Assembly: GCA_041398025.1 (NCBI GenBank)
Contig: JAWKVM010000038.1
Coordinates: 1-64,000, forward strand
Direction: 5' to 3'
Source of the DNA: JANQPX01 sp041398025
Lineage (GTDB): Bacteria > Pseudomonadota > Alphaproteobacteria > Geminicoccales > Geminicoccaceae
DNA: 64,000 nt
Made by a program: the position numbers and the translations under genes. Positions 9,018 to 16,706 of this stretch are shown piece after piece. The notes under the pieces are model-generated. The model worked only from the letters and a program-made list of their open reading frames with translations. It did no database searches and had not been told where the DNA came from. Each line of letters starts with the position of its first letter. The first letter of the stretch is position 1.

Positions 9018-10048
9018 CCCTCCTTCTGGTCAACGCCCCCGTCCGTCGGCGGGGCGATGTGGACTGTGACCGGCATACCCTGCCTGAGGCCGTCCGTTTC
9101 GGCCTCGATCACCACCCGGAGGCGATAGACCAGGGCCGCGCGCAGCTCCGGCGTCTCCACGGTCTTCGGCGTGAATTCGGCGACCGGCGAGATGAAGCCG
9201 ATCTGGCCGCGATAGGGCTGATCCGGCCGCGTATTGCTCACCACCTCGACTGCTTGTCCTGGATAGAGCGCGCCGAGCAAAGGCTCGGGGACGTAGGCGC
9301 GCACCCAGATCGGCCGTTCGAGGGACAGCGTATAGACCGTCTCACCTGATGCCACGATCGCACCCGGTTCGCGCACACGGCTGAGGGTCACGCCGTCAGC
9401 CGGCGCCTGAAGCGTGGTGTCGTCGAGCGCTGTCTCGGCCGCCGCCTTGCGCGCCCTGGCCGCCGCGAGGCCCGCCCGCGCCGCCGCCACATCCTCGCTG
9501 CGAAAGCCTTTCTTGGCGAGATCAAGCGCCTTTTGGGCGGAGGTCAGGCGGGCCTCGGCCTCGTCGAGCAGGGCCTTGGCGTCGTCAAAGCTGCGGCGCG
9601 AGGCGACGTCGTTCTTGACCAGGCTTTCCTGCCGCTCGAACTGGCGCCTCGCGTTGACCAGCGCCGCCTCGCGCTCGGCGACCGCCGCTTCCGCCTGGGC
9701 GATCTCTTCCGGCCTCGTTCCGGCTTCGAGCTTGGCGAGATTTGCGCTTTCGCGATCGACCTCGGCCTCCGCCATGCGGATCTTGTCCTGGTAGGGGCGC
9801 TGATCCAGGCGCGCCATCTCGTCGCCAGCCTCGACCGGATCGCCCTCCTCGAAGCGCATCTCGGCGATGCGGCCGCCGACTCGGAAGCCGAGCTCGACCT
9901 GGCGGATATCGACATTGCCGTAGAGTTCCAGGCCCGGCTTTTCCTCTTCGATCAGCCCGAGTCCGGCACCGAGATTATAGGCGTGAAACCCGTAAGCCGT
10001 GGCGCCGAGAATCAGGAGGAGGATGAGAATGCGGAGCGCGATCTTCAT
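9014..10048 (-). CDS. HlyD-family membrane-fusion subunit of ABC exporter (YbhG-like)
   Basis: A 344-residue intact protein with one N-terminal membrane anchor (LRILILLLILGATAYGF), a first lipoyl half (GNVDIRQVELGFRVGGRIAEM), a long coiled-coil hairpin (~residues 90-210), a second lipoyl half (LQAPADGVTLSRVREPGAIV) and a beta-barrel. Such proteins bridge the inner-membrane transporter to the outside. It overlaps the TetR gene by 4 bp (ATGA) and the ATPase gene by 4 bp, a tight operon in the order regulator-adaptor-ATPase-permease as in E. coli ybiH(cecR)/ybhGFSR. It is the only transport subunit here without a frame break. Confidence 0.88.
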   Translation of the reverse strand: MKIALRILILLLILGATAYGFHAYNLGAGLGLIEEEKPGLELYGNVDIRQVELGFRVGGRIAEMRFEEGDPVEAGDEMARLDQRPYQDKIRMAEAEVDRESANLAKLEAGTRPEEIAQAEAAVAEREAALVNARRQFERQESLVKNDVASRRSFDDAKALLDEAEARLTSAQKALDLAKKGFRSEDVAAARAGLAAARARKAAAETALDDTTLQAPADGVTLSRVREPGAIVASGETVYTLSLERPIWVRAYVPEPLLGALYPGQAVEVVSNTRPDQPYRGQIGFISPVAEFTPKTVETPELRAALVYRLRVVIEAETDGLRQGMPVTVHIAPPTDGGVDQKEG

Positions 10049-10734
10049 GCGCCGTCTCCCGTAGACTTCGCGGCAATGTCGAGCGCCTCGACGTTCTCGC
10101 GGATCGCGCCTCGGATCAGGTCGAACTGCTCCTCGCCGATATCGTCCCAGCGCATTTCGCGCAGAACGGTCGCCCTAGCAGCGCGCAGCACCATCACCTG
10201 GCCAATCAGGCGCGGGACCAGAAGGCGAATGGACGGATCGTCGGGGACGCCGTCGCGAATGACGGCGATCAGCGACGCGAAGCAGTTGAACGCCCGTCCG
10301 ATAAAGCCCGCATGCAGGCGCTCGAACGCGGCCGTCGGCTCCATCTGCTCGCGGATGATGAAGCGGGCGAAGCCTTCCGAGACGGGATCGACCATCATCC
10401 GCGCAAACGCTTCCAGGACTTCCTGCAAAAGTGCCCTCGCTTCGGCCTTGCCGAGCGGGCCGTCAACAGCCTTCTGTGCTGCCTCCAGAGCCGGCCCGAT
10501 CCGGATTCGAACCTCGCTCGCAATATGCTCGGCGGCGGCGAGATAGAGCCCCTGCTTGCTGCCGAAGTGGTAGGGAATGGCGGCGAGATTGACTCCGGCG
10601 CGGTGAGCGAGCGTCCGCGTTGCCGCCTCCGGCCCCTGGTCCCCGAACACCTCGATCGCCGCCTGCAGCAGCCGGCGCCGCGTCTCCTCGCCGCGCTCCT
10701 GCCGCTTCGGGCCTTGTTTCGTCGCGTTGCTCAT
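10045..10734 (-). CDS. TetR-family repressor, CecR (YbiH)-like
   Basis: A 229-residue regulator. The N-terminal helix-turn-helix is typical TetR (RRRLLQAAIEVFGDQGPEAATRTLAHRAGVNLAAIPYHFGSKQGLY), and the C-terminal ligand domain resembles the DUF1956 domain of CecR. I start it at the ATG at 10734 (MSNATKQGPKRQERG) because the longer frame to 10971 adds residues with no family character. In enterobacteria CecR controls an exporter affecting sensitivity to antibiotics such as cefoperazone and chloramphenicol; here the gene heads the operon for the same kind of exporter. Palindromes just upstream are likely binding sites. Confidence 0.85.
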   Translation of the reverse strand: MSNATKQGPKRQERGEETRRRLLQAAIEVFGDQGPEAATRTLAHRAGVNLAAIPYHFGSKQGLYLAAAEHIASEVRIRIGPALEAAQKAVDGPLGKAEARALLQEVLEAFARMMVDPVSEGFARFIIREQMEPTAAFERLHAGFIGRAFNCFASLIAVIRDGVPDDPSIRLLVPRLIGQVMVLRAARATVLREMRWDDIGEEQFDLIRGAIRENVEALDIAAKSTGDGA

Positions 10735-10746
10735 GCCGGTGAGATG

Positions 10747-10795
10747 GCACGCGTGCAAAAAAACCAATCGATTGACTGAAAAAAAATTGACTGGA
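10747..10795. promoter_or_regulatory. Palindrome cluster upstream of the TetR gene
   Basis: GCACGCGTGC (10747-10756) and CAATCGATTG (10765-10774) are perfect 10-bp palindromes, and ATTGACTG occurs twice (10771-10778 and 10787-10794). They lie 13-61 bp before the repressor ATG on the minus strand, where an autoregulated TetR operator is expected. Which element is bound cannot be told from sequence. Confidence 0.45.
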
Positions 10796-11012
10796 CGCCA
10801 GGAGCTCAGGTCCGGCGAAAGAACACGCGATGGGTCGAGAATCTCGCCCAACGCTGGCGCGCAGCACGAAACCGGAACCGCCTTACTGTCCGAACGTTGG
10901 ACACAAAGGCGGGGAGGGCCGGATGATGCTGCACCAGCAGACGCCGCTCGGCTCGCAACAGGAGACACCAAGGACGGGCGGAGCGCTGAGGATCATGGGA
11001 AGGAGTGGAGGG

Positions 11013-11342
11013 ATGCCGGCATATGCAGTGGGCCACCTCACGCAGGTGGACATGGGGCCAGATATCGTGCGCTATCTCGAGGGCATTGACGAATCCCTCG
11101 AGCCCTTCGGCGGGCGGTTCCGCATTCACGGTGGGCCGGTCGAGAGGCTCGAAGGCACCTGGAGCGGCGACTTGATCGTGATCGAGTTCCCGGACATGCA
11201 GCGAGCCCGCGACTGGTACAGCTCGGACGCCTATCAGGCCATCTTGCCGCTGCGCACCAACAACAGCGAGGGCCAGGTCTTCTTGATCGAGGGTGTCGGC
11301 GACGATCACCGCGCGCCGGACGTGCTCGCCCGCGCTCGGTAG
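11013..11342 (+). CDS. DUF1330 family protein
   Basis: A 109-residue protein of the DUF1330 family (a ferredoxin-like alpha/beta fold): MPAYAVGHLTQVDM at the start, FGGRFRIHGGPVERLEGTW and IEFPDMQRARDWYSSDAYQAI near the end. The ATG at 11013 is preceded by AAGGAG at 10999-11004; the longer frame from 10830 is not protein-like. The family is uncharacterised and common near small oxidoreductases. It is divergent from the exporter regulator and sits just left of the MITE-like element. No catalytic function can be assigned. Confidence 0.82.
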   Translation: MPAYAVGHLTQVDMGPDIVRYLEGIDESLEPFGGRFRIHGGPVERLEGTWSGDLIVIEFPDMQRARDWYSSDAYQAILPLRTNNSEGQVFLIEGVGDDHRAPDVLARAR

Positions 11343-11392
11343 CTTTTCGGAGGGTACGAGACCATGCTCGCCGAATGGCGCCTGACCTTAGA

Positions 11393-11654
11393 GCCTGACC
11401 CAAAATGAATCGAGCGATTTCATCGCGTTGCAGTCGAGATCAGGCGAGGAAGAAGGCGAAGAGCGATGCGGCGCATCGGTCGAGACTGATGACGATGCAT
11501 GAGCCAACTGCAACGCGACCCTTCGGGTGGCCTTATCCGCAGCGCCTGCATCGTCCCCTTGCCGCTTGCGGTGCGCCGCACCGCGGCGCGTCAAGCTCCT
11601 CGCAGTCACTCACGGATAAGACCATGAAATCGCTCGATCCATTTTGGGTCAGGC
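11393..11654. mobile_element. MITE-like element with 31-bp terminal inverted repeats
   Basis: The left end (11393-11423) and right end (11624-11654) are inverted repeats of 31 bp with a single mismatch; each begins GCCTGACCCAAAATG reading inward. The element is 262 bp and too small for a transposase. CTTA lies just outside on both sides (11387-11390 and 11655-11658), a possible target duplication offset by two bases on the left. Internal inverted repeats are nested: CGCGTTGCAGT (11424-11434) against ACTGCAACGCG (11507-11517), and CTTATCCG near 11533 against CGGATAAG near 11613. This is the structure of a non-autonomous miniature transposon or an internally deleted insertion sequence. No second copy was noticed in the window. 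Confidence 0.75.
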
Positions 11655-11861
11655 CTTACTCTGTTCCTCGCCCGCCGCAGCCGTGGTCGGCGGCCTTTAT
11701 GAGCAGATCGCGCTTACACCCGTCTGGACCAGAGCGCCGCCATCGTCGTTTGCGATCATTCAGCTTCGAACCGGCGTTCCCTGCAACGGTTCTGGATCCC
11801 GGTGCATTCCCTGAGAGGCTGGATTTGCTGGAGGCCCAATCGCAGCAAAGGACAGATGATC

Positions 11862-12245
11862 ATGACCATCGAATACAACCACACCATCGTCTGGTCGCAG
11901 GACGCAAAGGCATCCGCAGCCTTCCTGGCCGATATCCTGGGGCTGCAGGAGCCAAAGACCGTCAATCACTTCCAGGTCGTGACAACGGCAAACGGCGTCA
12001 ACGTCGACTTCGCTGACAAGGAGGGCGAGATCAGATCGCAGCACCATGACTTTTTGGTCAGCGAACCTGAATTTGACGAGATCTTCGGACGGATTAGAGC
12101 ACGCGGGCTTGACTTCTGGGCCGATCCGGCACGAACGAAACCGGGCGAGGTCAACCACCACGACGGCGGTCGCGGCGTCTATTTCGAGGACCCGAGCGGC
12201 CACCTCCTTGAGATCATCACGCGGCCCTACGGCTCGGGAGGTTGA
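11862..12245 (+). CDS. VOC-fold protein (glyoxalase/bleomycin-resistance type)
   Basis: A ~127-residue vicinal-oxygen-chelate protein. It has IEYNHTIVWSQDAKASAAFLADILGL at the N-terminus, a central NHFQVV strand and the typical end GRGVYFEDPSGHLLEIITRPYG, with H and E at metal-ligand-like positions. The ATG at 11862 has AAGGA about 9 bp upstream; an ATG at 11856 is the alternative. Members are dioxygenases, isomerases, glutathione transferases or drug-binding proteins, and the substrate cannot be predicted. It stands alone between the MITE-like element and a block of gene fragments. Confidence 0.85.
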   Translation: MTIEYNHTIVWSQDAKASAAFLADILGLQEPKTVNHFQVVTTANGVNVDFADKEGEIRSQHHDFLVSEPEFDEIFGRIRARGLDFWADPARTKPGEVNHHDGGRGVYFEDPSGHLLEIITRPYGSGG

Positions 12246-12283
12246 TGCCCCGAGCAACAGGATCGGACGCAGTAGAGTGCCCC

Positions 12284-12570
12284 ATGCGGCTCTTCACGCT
12301 CCTCCTGTCTCCTCCTGGTCGCCGCCAAGTTCGGCACGTCGCTGGCGCACGCCGCCGAGCTGCGGGGCAAGCTCGGGCTCGACGTGGCGATCGACTATCA
12401 GGGCTTCACGTTCATCGGTCTCGTCGGCGACCTCGGCGTCATGATCGCGCTCGCGGTGTTCCTGTGTCTGCCCCCCAACCGCCACGGCGCGCTTCCGGTG
12501 GACCGCGGCCGCGCTCGGCTTCCTGGTGGCGGGTCATGCCGTCCACTGGCTCATGACGCATCCAGCAAGC
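12284..12570 (+). pseudogene. DUF1772-like membrane protein, broken fragment
   Basis: Read across two frame changes, this spells LVAAKFGTSLAHAAELRGKLGLDV, then VAIDYQGFTFIGLVGDLGVMIALAVFL, then LGFLVAGHAVHWLMTHPA. This matches the first half of the intact four-helix membrane protein at 18901-19476 (ALAHALELPNKIGM; GWNRIAYLLAVELAGML). The second half is absent, the sequence joining a LysR fragment on the other strand near 12570. It is a truncated, frameshifted paralogue. Confidence 0.6.
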
Positions 12571-12574
12571 CGCC

Positions 12575-12725
12575 GTCAAGCGCGCTCCCGCAGGGCTTCT
12601 TTCAAACACCGAAACGCCGAGCACGTCTTCCAATGTCTGAAGCCTGCGTGCAACCGCTGACTGACCGACGCCGAGGTGCTATGCAGCCTTGCGGAAGCTC
12701 CCGGAGACGGCAAGCCACCCATTGA
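12575..12725 (-). pseudogene. LysR-type regulator, N-terminal helix-turn-helix remnant
   Basis: On the minus strand, GSFRKAA is followed by an in-frame TAG and then HLGVGQSAVARRLQTLEDVL and FERSPAGARLT. This is the classic LysR DNA-binding domain with a nonsense codon in the recognition helix region. The effector domain is missing. The remnant abuts the DUF1772-like fragment, so a deletion has probably fused the ends of two neighbouring genes. Confidence 0.65.
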
Positions 12726-12795
12726 ATCGTCCGTCGGCTAGACGTCACCGCGGTTCCGCAACGCCCCCTCGCCGGCATCCGACGCCTCGATCGAC

Positions 12796-13530
12796 CTAAA
12801 CTTTATCGCGATCAGGATCCGTCACCCCATCGTCATGCCAGATCCACCATTCGTAAGGTGAGGTCTGACGATAGCCCTTGGGTGAGTCCTCCCATGACTC
12901 TTGGCGGCCAAGCGCAGTGATATCGAGGTAGTTCCAGGTGTTTCCCATTTGCTCGTCGCCACGGCCGTTGATGAAGCCGGTGCGGAACACGCGGTCGCCG
13001 TCCCGGATGAACGCATTCGTGCCGTGCCATTCGTCCACACCGAAATCGGCATCGAAATCGTCCATGAGCGTGTACCAGGGGATATGTTCCCAGCCCATCT
13101 TTGCCTTCAGGCGCTGCAGGTCGTCTTGCGAGCCGCGCGAGACGAAGGCGAGGCTGGTGTCGCGGGCGCCGAGATGTGACGGGTGCGCGACCTGATCGGC
13201 GACCATGGAACAACCGATGCAGCCGCGCTCCGGCCAGCGCCCGACGCCGGGATCCATGAAAGCGCGATAGACGATCAGCTGTCGGCGGCCATCGAATAGA
13301 TCGAGCAGAGTCACGCGAGAATTTGACCCTTCAAAGGCGTAATCCTTCTCGACCGCCAGCCACGGCATCCGCCGGCGCTCGGCGGCCAGCGCGTCGCGAG
13401 CCCGCGAGTGCGCCTTCTCCTTCACGTGCAACTCTTGCCATGCGGCCTTCCATTCCTCAGCCGACACGACGGGCGGCGTCCGCATGCCGAGCAGATCGCC
13501 TCCTCGGCCATTCTCCGATGGTGTGGTCAT
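12796..13530 (-). CDS. DUF899 family thioredoxin-like protein
   Basis: A 244-residue DUF899 protein. It has the paired opening SAEEWKAAWQELHVKEKAHSRARDALAAERRR, RRMPWLAVEKDYAFEG, LLDLFDGRRQLIVYRAFMDP, a cysteine pair ERGCIGCSMVADQ, and the family end NYLDITALGRQESWEDSPKGY. DUF899 proteins have a thioredoxin-like fold and are predicted redox or peroxide-related enzymes, but no reaction has been shown. It is the last of three consecutive DUF899 genes transcribed leftward. The start at 13530 gives a short extra N-terminus before the family region. Confidence 0.87.
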   Translation of the reverse strand: MTTPSENGRGGDLLGMRTPPVVSAEEWKAAWQELHVKEKAHSRARDALAAERRRMPWLAVEKDYAFEGSNSRVTLLDLFDGRRQLIVYRAFMDPGVGRWPERGCIGCSMVADQVAHPSHLGARDTSLAFVSRGSQDDLQRLKAKMGWEHIPWYTLMDDFDADFGVDEWHGTNAFIRDGDRVFRTGFINGRGDEQMGNTWNYLDITALGRQESWEDSPKGYRQTSPYEWWIWHDDGVTDPDRDKV

Positions 13531-13580
13531 GGTCTTCGAGCCTCCAGGTCAGGTGCGTTCGAGCCGCGATGTCGCGTGGA

Positions 13581-14363
13581 CTATTCGCTACTGCTCGTGT
13601 TGCATGAACGATGTCGGCCGTTGGCCGTTCCCAAATCGTCGGAATGCCCCGCCTCGAAGCGACGCCATTGAGAGATGGGCCGGCCGTCGCGACGCATCGG
13701 ATGGTTGGTTTCGCCCCAGTGCTGCGGCCAGCCGGCGGGCGAGTCTTCCCAATCCTCCTGGCGCCCATAGACGGTCAGGTCGAGTAGACGGTAACTGTTG
13801 TCCATCGCCTCGACGCCGCGACGGGTCGTCCAATAGGTCTCGAACACGTCGAATCCGCGCCGCAAGTAGCAAACGAGGTGCATCAATCCGATGCGGCGGC
13901 CGACCAGCAGCGTGTCAAGTGAATCCTGGGCCGAGTACCAGGGCATCTTCCAGCCCATGAAGTCGCGGTATCGGACGCTCTCCTCATACGGCCCCTGGCA
14001 GAAGGTGGCGTAAGTGACGTCACGGGAGTGAACGTGGGAGAGCTCGCGCACCTGCGTCGTGAAGAAGGTGCAACCCTCGCATTGCTTGGGCGCCGGCCGG
14101 CCTTCGTACCACATGTAATAGTAGGCGATGAGCATTTGGCGCCCCTCGAAGGCGTCCAGCAATGTAACCTGCCCATTCTTGCCGATAAGGGGCGTGGCGC
14201 CATCGACTTTCACCATCGGGAGTCGCCGGCGGGCGGCCGCGATGGCATCTCCCTCTCTGGTGTGCGCCTTCTCCCGAATGCGCAACGCGTCCGCGTCGGC
14301 CTGAAACGCGGCCCGATCAACGATCTTGGGAACGCCAAGATCACCTCTATTTGGCTCCAGCAT
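13581..14363 (-). CDS. DUF899 family protein, divergent paralogue
   Basis: A 260-residue DUF899 protein with VDRAAFQADADALRIREKAHTREGDAIAAARRRLPMVKVDG, LLDAFEGRQMLIAYYYMW, one CEGCTFFTTQV cysteine pair, MGWKMPWYS, and RLLDLTVYGRQEDWEDSPAGW. It is distinct from the neighbouring copies: the strand normally reading YHFM is YYYMW, and an extra C-terminal tail follows. It is the middle gene of a three-gene DUF899 run. Its start codon is 59 bp downstream of the end of the preceding DUF899 sequence. Confidence 0.86.
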   Translation of the reverse strand: MLEPNRGDLGVPKIVDRAAFQADADALRIREKAHTREGDAIAAARRRLPMVKVDGATPLIGKNGQVTLLDAFEGRQMLIAYYYMWYEGRPAPKQCEGCTFFTTQVRELSHVHSRDVTYATFCQGPYEESVRYRDFMGWKMPWYSAQDSLDTLLVGRRIGLMHLVCYLRRGFDVFETYWTTRRGVEAMDNSYRLLDLTVYGRQEDWEDSPAGWPQHWGETNHPMRRDGRPISQWRRFEAGHSDDLGTANGRHRSCNTSSSE

Positions 14364-14422
14364 AATTTCCTCCGATGGCTTCCTATGGCGCGGCAGGTCG
14401 CGCGAGTGCTTCCCGCGGGCGA

Positions 14423-15114
14423 CTATTCGTAGCGATCGTGGCGGCGCACCCAGTCCATCCCTTCGGTTTCGTTGCGTCCCTTCGGAGCGAGATCGAGCAA
14501 ATTGTAGGCGCCCATCATCACCTCGACGCCGCGCCCGTACGTGGAGTAGGTGCGGAAGACCTCACCGGCGTCGTCCTTGAAGAAGGCGCTGACGCCGGGC
14601 CATTCCTGACCAGTCTCCGACCACTCGCCGAAATTGTAGTCGATCTCGCCCGTGGCGATTTCCTCGGATGTGAAGCTGACGCGGAAATCGTAGTTGAAGT
14701 CGTTGCCGAAGGACGACGCCCATTTGAACTGCCAGCCCATGCGTTTGCGGTAGCGCTCGATTTCAGCGAGTGGCGCGCGAGAGACGGCGATCATGGTGAC
14801 GTCGTGGTTCGCCAGATGCATGTTCATGCCGTCAGTATGATCGGCCATGAAGGAGCAACTCGGGCAGCCTTCCTTCCATCCCGGCGCGAACATGAAATGT
14901 TGCACCAGAAGCTGCGATCGGCCGTCGAACAGGTCGGCGAGCGTGCGCCGACCATCCAGCGTGTCGAACACATAGTCCTTGTCGATGCGCACCCATGGGA
15001 GGGCGAGCCGCTCCGGGCGACCTTGTCGCGAAGACGCGGGAGTTCCTTCTCCGCTTTCAGGAGATCGCGGCGGGCGGTCAGCCAGTCATCGTGTGAAACA
15101 ACAGCGTGTTGCAT
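14423..15114 (-). pseudogene. DUF899 family gene with a frame break
   Basis: The first ~33 residues (QHAVVSHDDWLTARRDLLKAEKELPRLRDKVA, from 15114) are in one frame. The rest (MRIDKDYVFDTLDGRRTLADLF, GCPSCSFMADHTDG, MGWQFKWASSFGNDFNYDFRVSF, YNLLDLAPKGRNETEGMDW, ending 14423) is in another. The break falls near 15000-15020. Apart from this single indel the protein is complete and has every family block, so either the mutation is recent or the base call is wrong. If translated, the downstream part could start at the ATG at 14992, but it would lack the N-terminal helix. Confidence 0.78.
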
Positions 15115-15115
15115 G

Positions 15116-15406
15116 TCAGTCTCCTTCGGTTTCGGTGACCGTGGTGTTGCGGCGTTGCGAACGTGCGGAAGCGAGCTTCAGCCAGGGCGGCAGGTGGAAA
15201 AAGCTCATCAGCAGGTACATCCAGGCCATGCCGCCGATGGGCAGAATGCCGGGTCCCGGCGAGCACAGCATGGCTTGCATGTCATTCGACGAAATCCAGG
15301 CCATCGACGCGAAGGTTGGCGAAGCTGCAAGACCGAGCCAGCTTGCGGCATCGCGCGACTGCTGGGTATCGGCAGGGCGTTTTCTTTCCAGCGTGAACGT
15401 CGTCAT
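15116..15406 (-). CDS. Small membrane protein associated with DUF899 genes
   Basis: A 96-residue protein with two hydrophobic segments (ASWLGLAASPTFASMAWIS and GPGILPIGGMAWMYLLMSFFHL) and basic ends. The next start (15114) follows its stop directly, so it forms an operon with the DUF899 gene. I recall similar small proteins beside DUF899 genes in other alphaproteobacteria; no function is known. It probably sits in the inner membrane with a short extracytoplasmic loop containing a CSPGPG motif. Confidence 0.65.
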   Translation of the reverse strand: MTTFTLERKRPADTQQSRDAASWLGLAASPTFASMAWISSNDMQAMLCSPGPGILPIGGMAWMYLLMSFFHLPPWLKLASARSQRRNTTVTETEGD

Positions 15407-15486
15407 TTCCGGACTTCCAGTTGAGCTTCGCCAATATCTTTCGGCGCTGGACCTGACAAAGATGTACGGCCGGACGGCAGGAGAAT

Positions 15487-15511
15487 GTGAGTAACAAGTG
15501 TGACGGGATTC
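15487..15511 (+). promoter_or_regulatory. Conserved upstream module, copy 1
   Basis: A 25-bp segment ending CGGGATTC, three bases before an ATG. It matches 22 of 25 positions with the minus strand of 28152-28176 and is also close to 26093-26117. All three copies lie upstream of a DUF899-type gene, a MDSLI-type regulator gene, or between the two. It is probably a promoter or operator shared by these families. Confidence 0.55.
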
Positions 15512-15513
15512 AA

Positions 15514-15860
15514 ATGGACTCTCTGATTATCGCCGCGGCGCGCGCGCTTTCGGCGCCAAGGAGCCTATGGCCCGTGCACGATGCAACGTCGCCGAGGCCG
15601 AGATCGCGTCGGTCTCGCGCGACCTCGGCCGGCCCATGGGGGACTCGGCGCCGCCCGGTCGACGCTGGAGGCGTTTGGAGACCTCGCGAACGCCGCGCAT
15701 GCTGGCTATCCCGAAGCAAGGCGCTTGCTGTTAATTGGTCGCCTCCACGAGGCGGAGCGGATCCTCGACGACCTTGATGCGGGCGCATTGCCGATGACAT
15801 CGCAGGCGGGGCAACGCTTCCCGGGAAGAGCTTCGCGGGCTTGGCGGCGACAACGCGATG
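15514..15860 (+). pseudogene. Remnant of a regulator-like gene (paralogue of 25224-26090)
   Basis: Reading across frames gives MDSLIIAAARAL, then FGAKEPMARARCNVAEAEIASVSRDLGRPMG, then ARRLLLIGRLHEAERILDDLDAGALP. These match the gene at 25224-26090 (MDSLIMAAGRAL, FGPKEALARARCTVAEAEIALVSRDLGWPAK, GRRLLLIGRLDEAERRL). Intervening segments are deleted, and the remaining two thirds are gone, replaced by sequence of another gene. It is a dead second copy, divergent from the small-membrane-protein/DUF899 operon. Confidence 0.65.
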
Positions 15861-15881
15861 CAGGCGGACAGTGTTGGGCAT
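15818..15881 (-). pseudogene. SRPBCC (AHSA1-type) N-terminal fragment
   Basis: On the minus strand an ATG at 15881 opens MPNTVRLHRVVAAKPAKLF, the usual first ~19 residues of an AHSA1/activator-of-Hsp90-like SRPBCC protein. The frame then runs into the antisense of the remnant at 15514-15860. Only the first strand of the domain survives. It marks a deletion join between two genes. Confidence 0.45.
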
Positions 15882-16134
15882 GATGACATCCTCCTTGCTC
15901 ATCTGCTTTGAAGACCTCCAGCCGAACGGCATCCCGACATCGCGGGACGAATGTCGCAGGAACTCTGCTGCCCCTTGACCTCCGACGCCGCACGTGCGGC
16001 GATGAACCAGTCAGGTCCACCCTCAACGAACTCCTCGGCCAAGCTCCGATGCCGACGTCCGCACCGCATCGCACCCTGCCCTTGCGCGGTTCTCGATAGG
16101 CCAATGCCGTCAACGACGTTGGAGCTTGACAGGA
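15882..16134. other. Stretch without a recognisable gene
   Basis: Together with the two remnants before it, the whole interval 15407-16134 holds no intact gene. In 15882-16134 neither strand gives a protein-like frame with a plausible start. It is probably scar sequence between the remnants and the HxlR gene. Confidence 0.4.
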
Positions 16135-16620
16135 TCAACCGGCTGACGCCGCCAGGTAAGCATCGGTCAGTTCCGCTATCACCGAACGCTGGGGAGATGG
16201 CGCACCGAGATGGAGGCTGCGCAGCTCGTCCATAAACGCCTCCCACAACTCCGGCCCGCCCTCTTCGAGAAGCCGGGCGCGGATCGAGAGTTCCCGCGTC
16301 GCCGGCGTGAAGCGCCGCCCCCATGCGCCCATCTGGGCCAGAAGCGGCACGAGCTGGATCGCCGGCTCGGTGAGGCTGCAGACCGTCTTTTGCTTGTGCG
16401 ACGGGTCCGGACTGGTCGAGAGCAGGCCGGCGTCCACCAGCTTCTTCAGCCGGTCGGCGAGGATGTTCGAGGCGATGCCTTCCTCGGAATTGTTGAGCAG
16501 GTCGCGATAGTGCCGCCGGTTCCCGAACATGATGTCGCGGATGACGATCAGGCTCCAGCGGTCGCCGAGCGTCTCGAGTGTCAGGTTGATCGGACATCCG
16601 GACCGGAAAGGCTTGTCCAT
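16135..16620 (-). CDS. HxlR-family transcriptional regulator
   Basis: A 161-residue winged-helix regulator beginning MDKPFRSGCPINLTLETLGDRWSL, with one cysteine at the usual N-terminal position of HxlR proteins (C9). The core IRDIMFGNRRHYRDLLNNSEEGIASNILADRLKKLVDAGLL is characteristic. A ~60-residue extension follows the winged helix. Some HxlR proteins sense electrophiles or disulfide stress through that cysteine. The start at 16620 is preferred over the longer frame. It is divergent from the reductase gene at 16707, with two direct repeats between them that are likely its operators. Confidence 0.87.
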   Translation of the reverse strand: MDKPFRSGCPINLTLETLGDRWSLIVIRDIMFGNRRHYRDLLNNSEEGIASNILADRLKKLVDAGLLSTSPDPSHKQKTVCSLTEPAIQLVPLLAQMGAWGRRFTPATRELSIRARLLEEGGPELWEAFMDELRSLHLGAPSPQRSVIAELTDAYLAASAG

Positions 16621-16632
16621 TCGGCCTCCATA

Positions 16633-16690
16633 AACTGCTTGCAATATAAGTACGGTCTTGTTAAGCCGCAACTGCTTGCAAAATGAATAC
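16633..16690. promoter_or_regulatory. Two direct repeats in the HxlR/reductase divergent region
   Basis: AACTGCTTGCAA occurs at 16633-16644 and again at 16670-16681, 37 bp apart. Including the following nine bases, 18 of 21 positions agree (both end in TAC). They occupy most of the 86-bp intergenic region. One lies 13 bp from the regulator start and the other ends 17 bp from the reductase start, suiting a regulator that controls both directions. Confidence 0.6.
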
Positions 16691-16706
16691 AGAAAAGGAT
16701 CCAGTC

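Noticed and set aside
10830..11012. Longer N-terminus for the DUF1330 protein
   Set aside because: The extra residues lack family character, and a strong AAGGAG precedes the ATG at 11013.
13611..13640. TGTCGGC followed by CGTCG near 13634
   Set aside because: The spacer is 18 bp rather than 16, it lies inside the DUF899 region, and no rightward gene follows.
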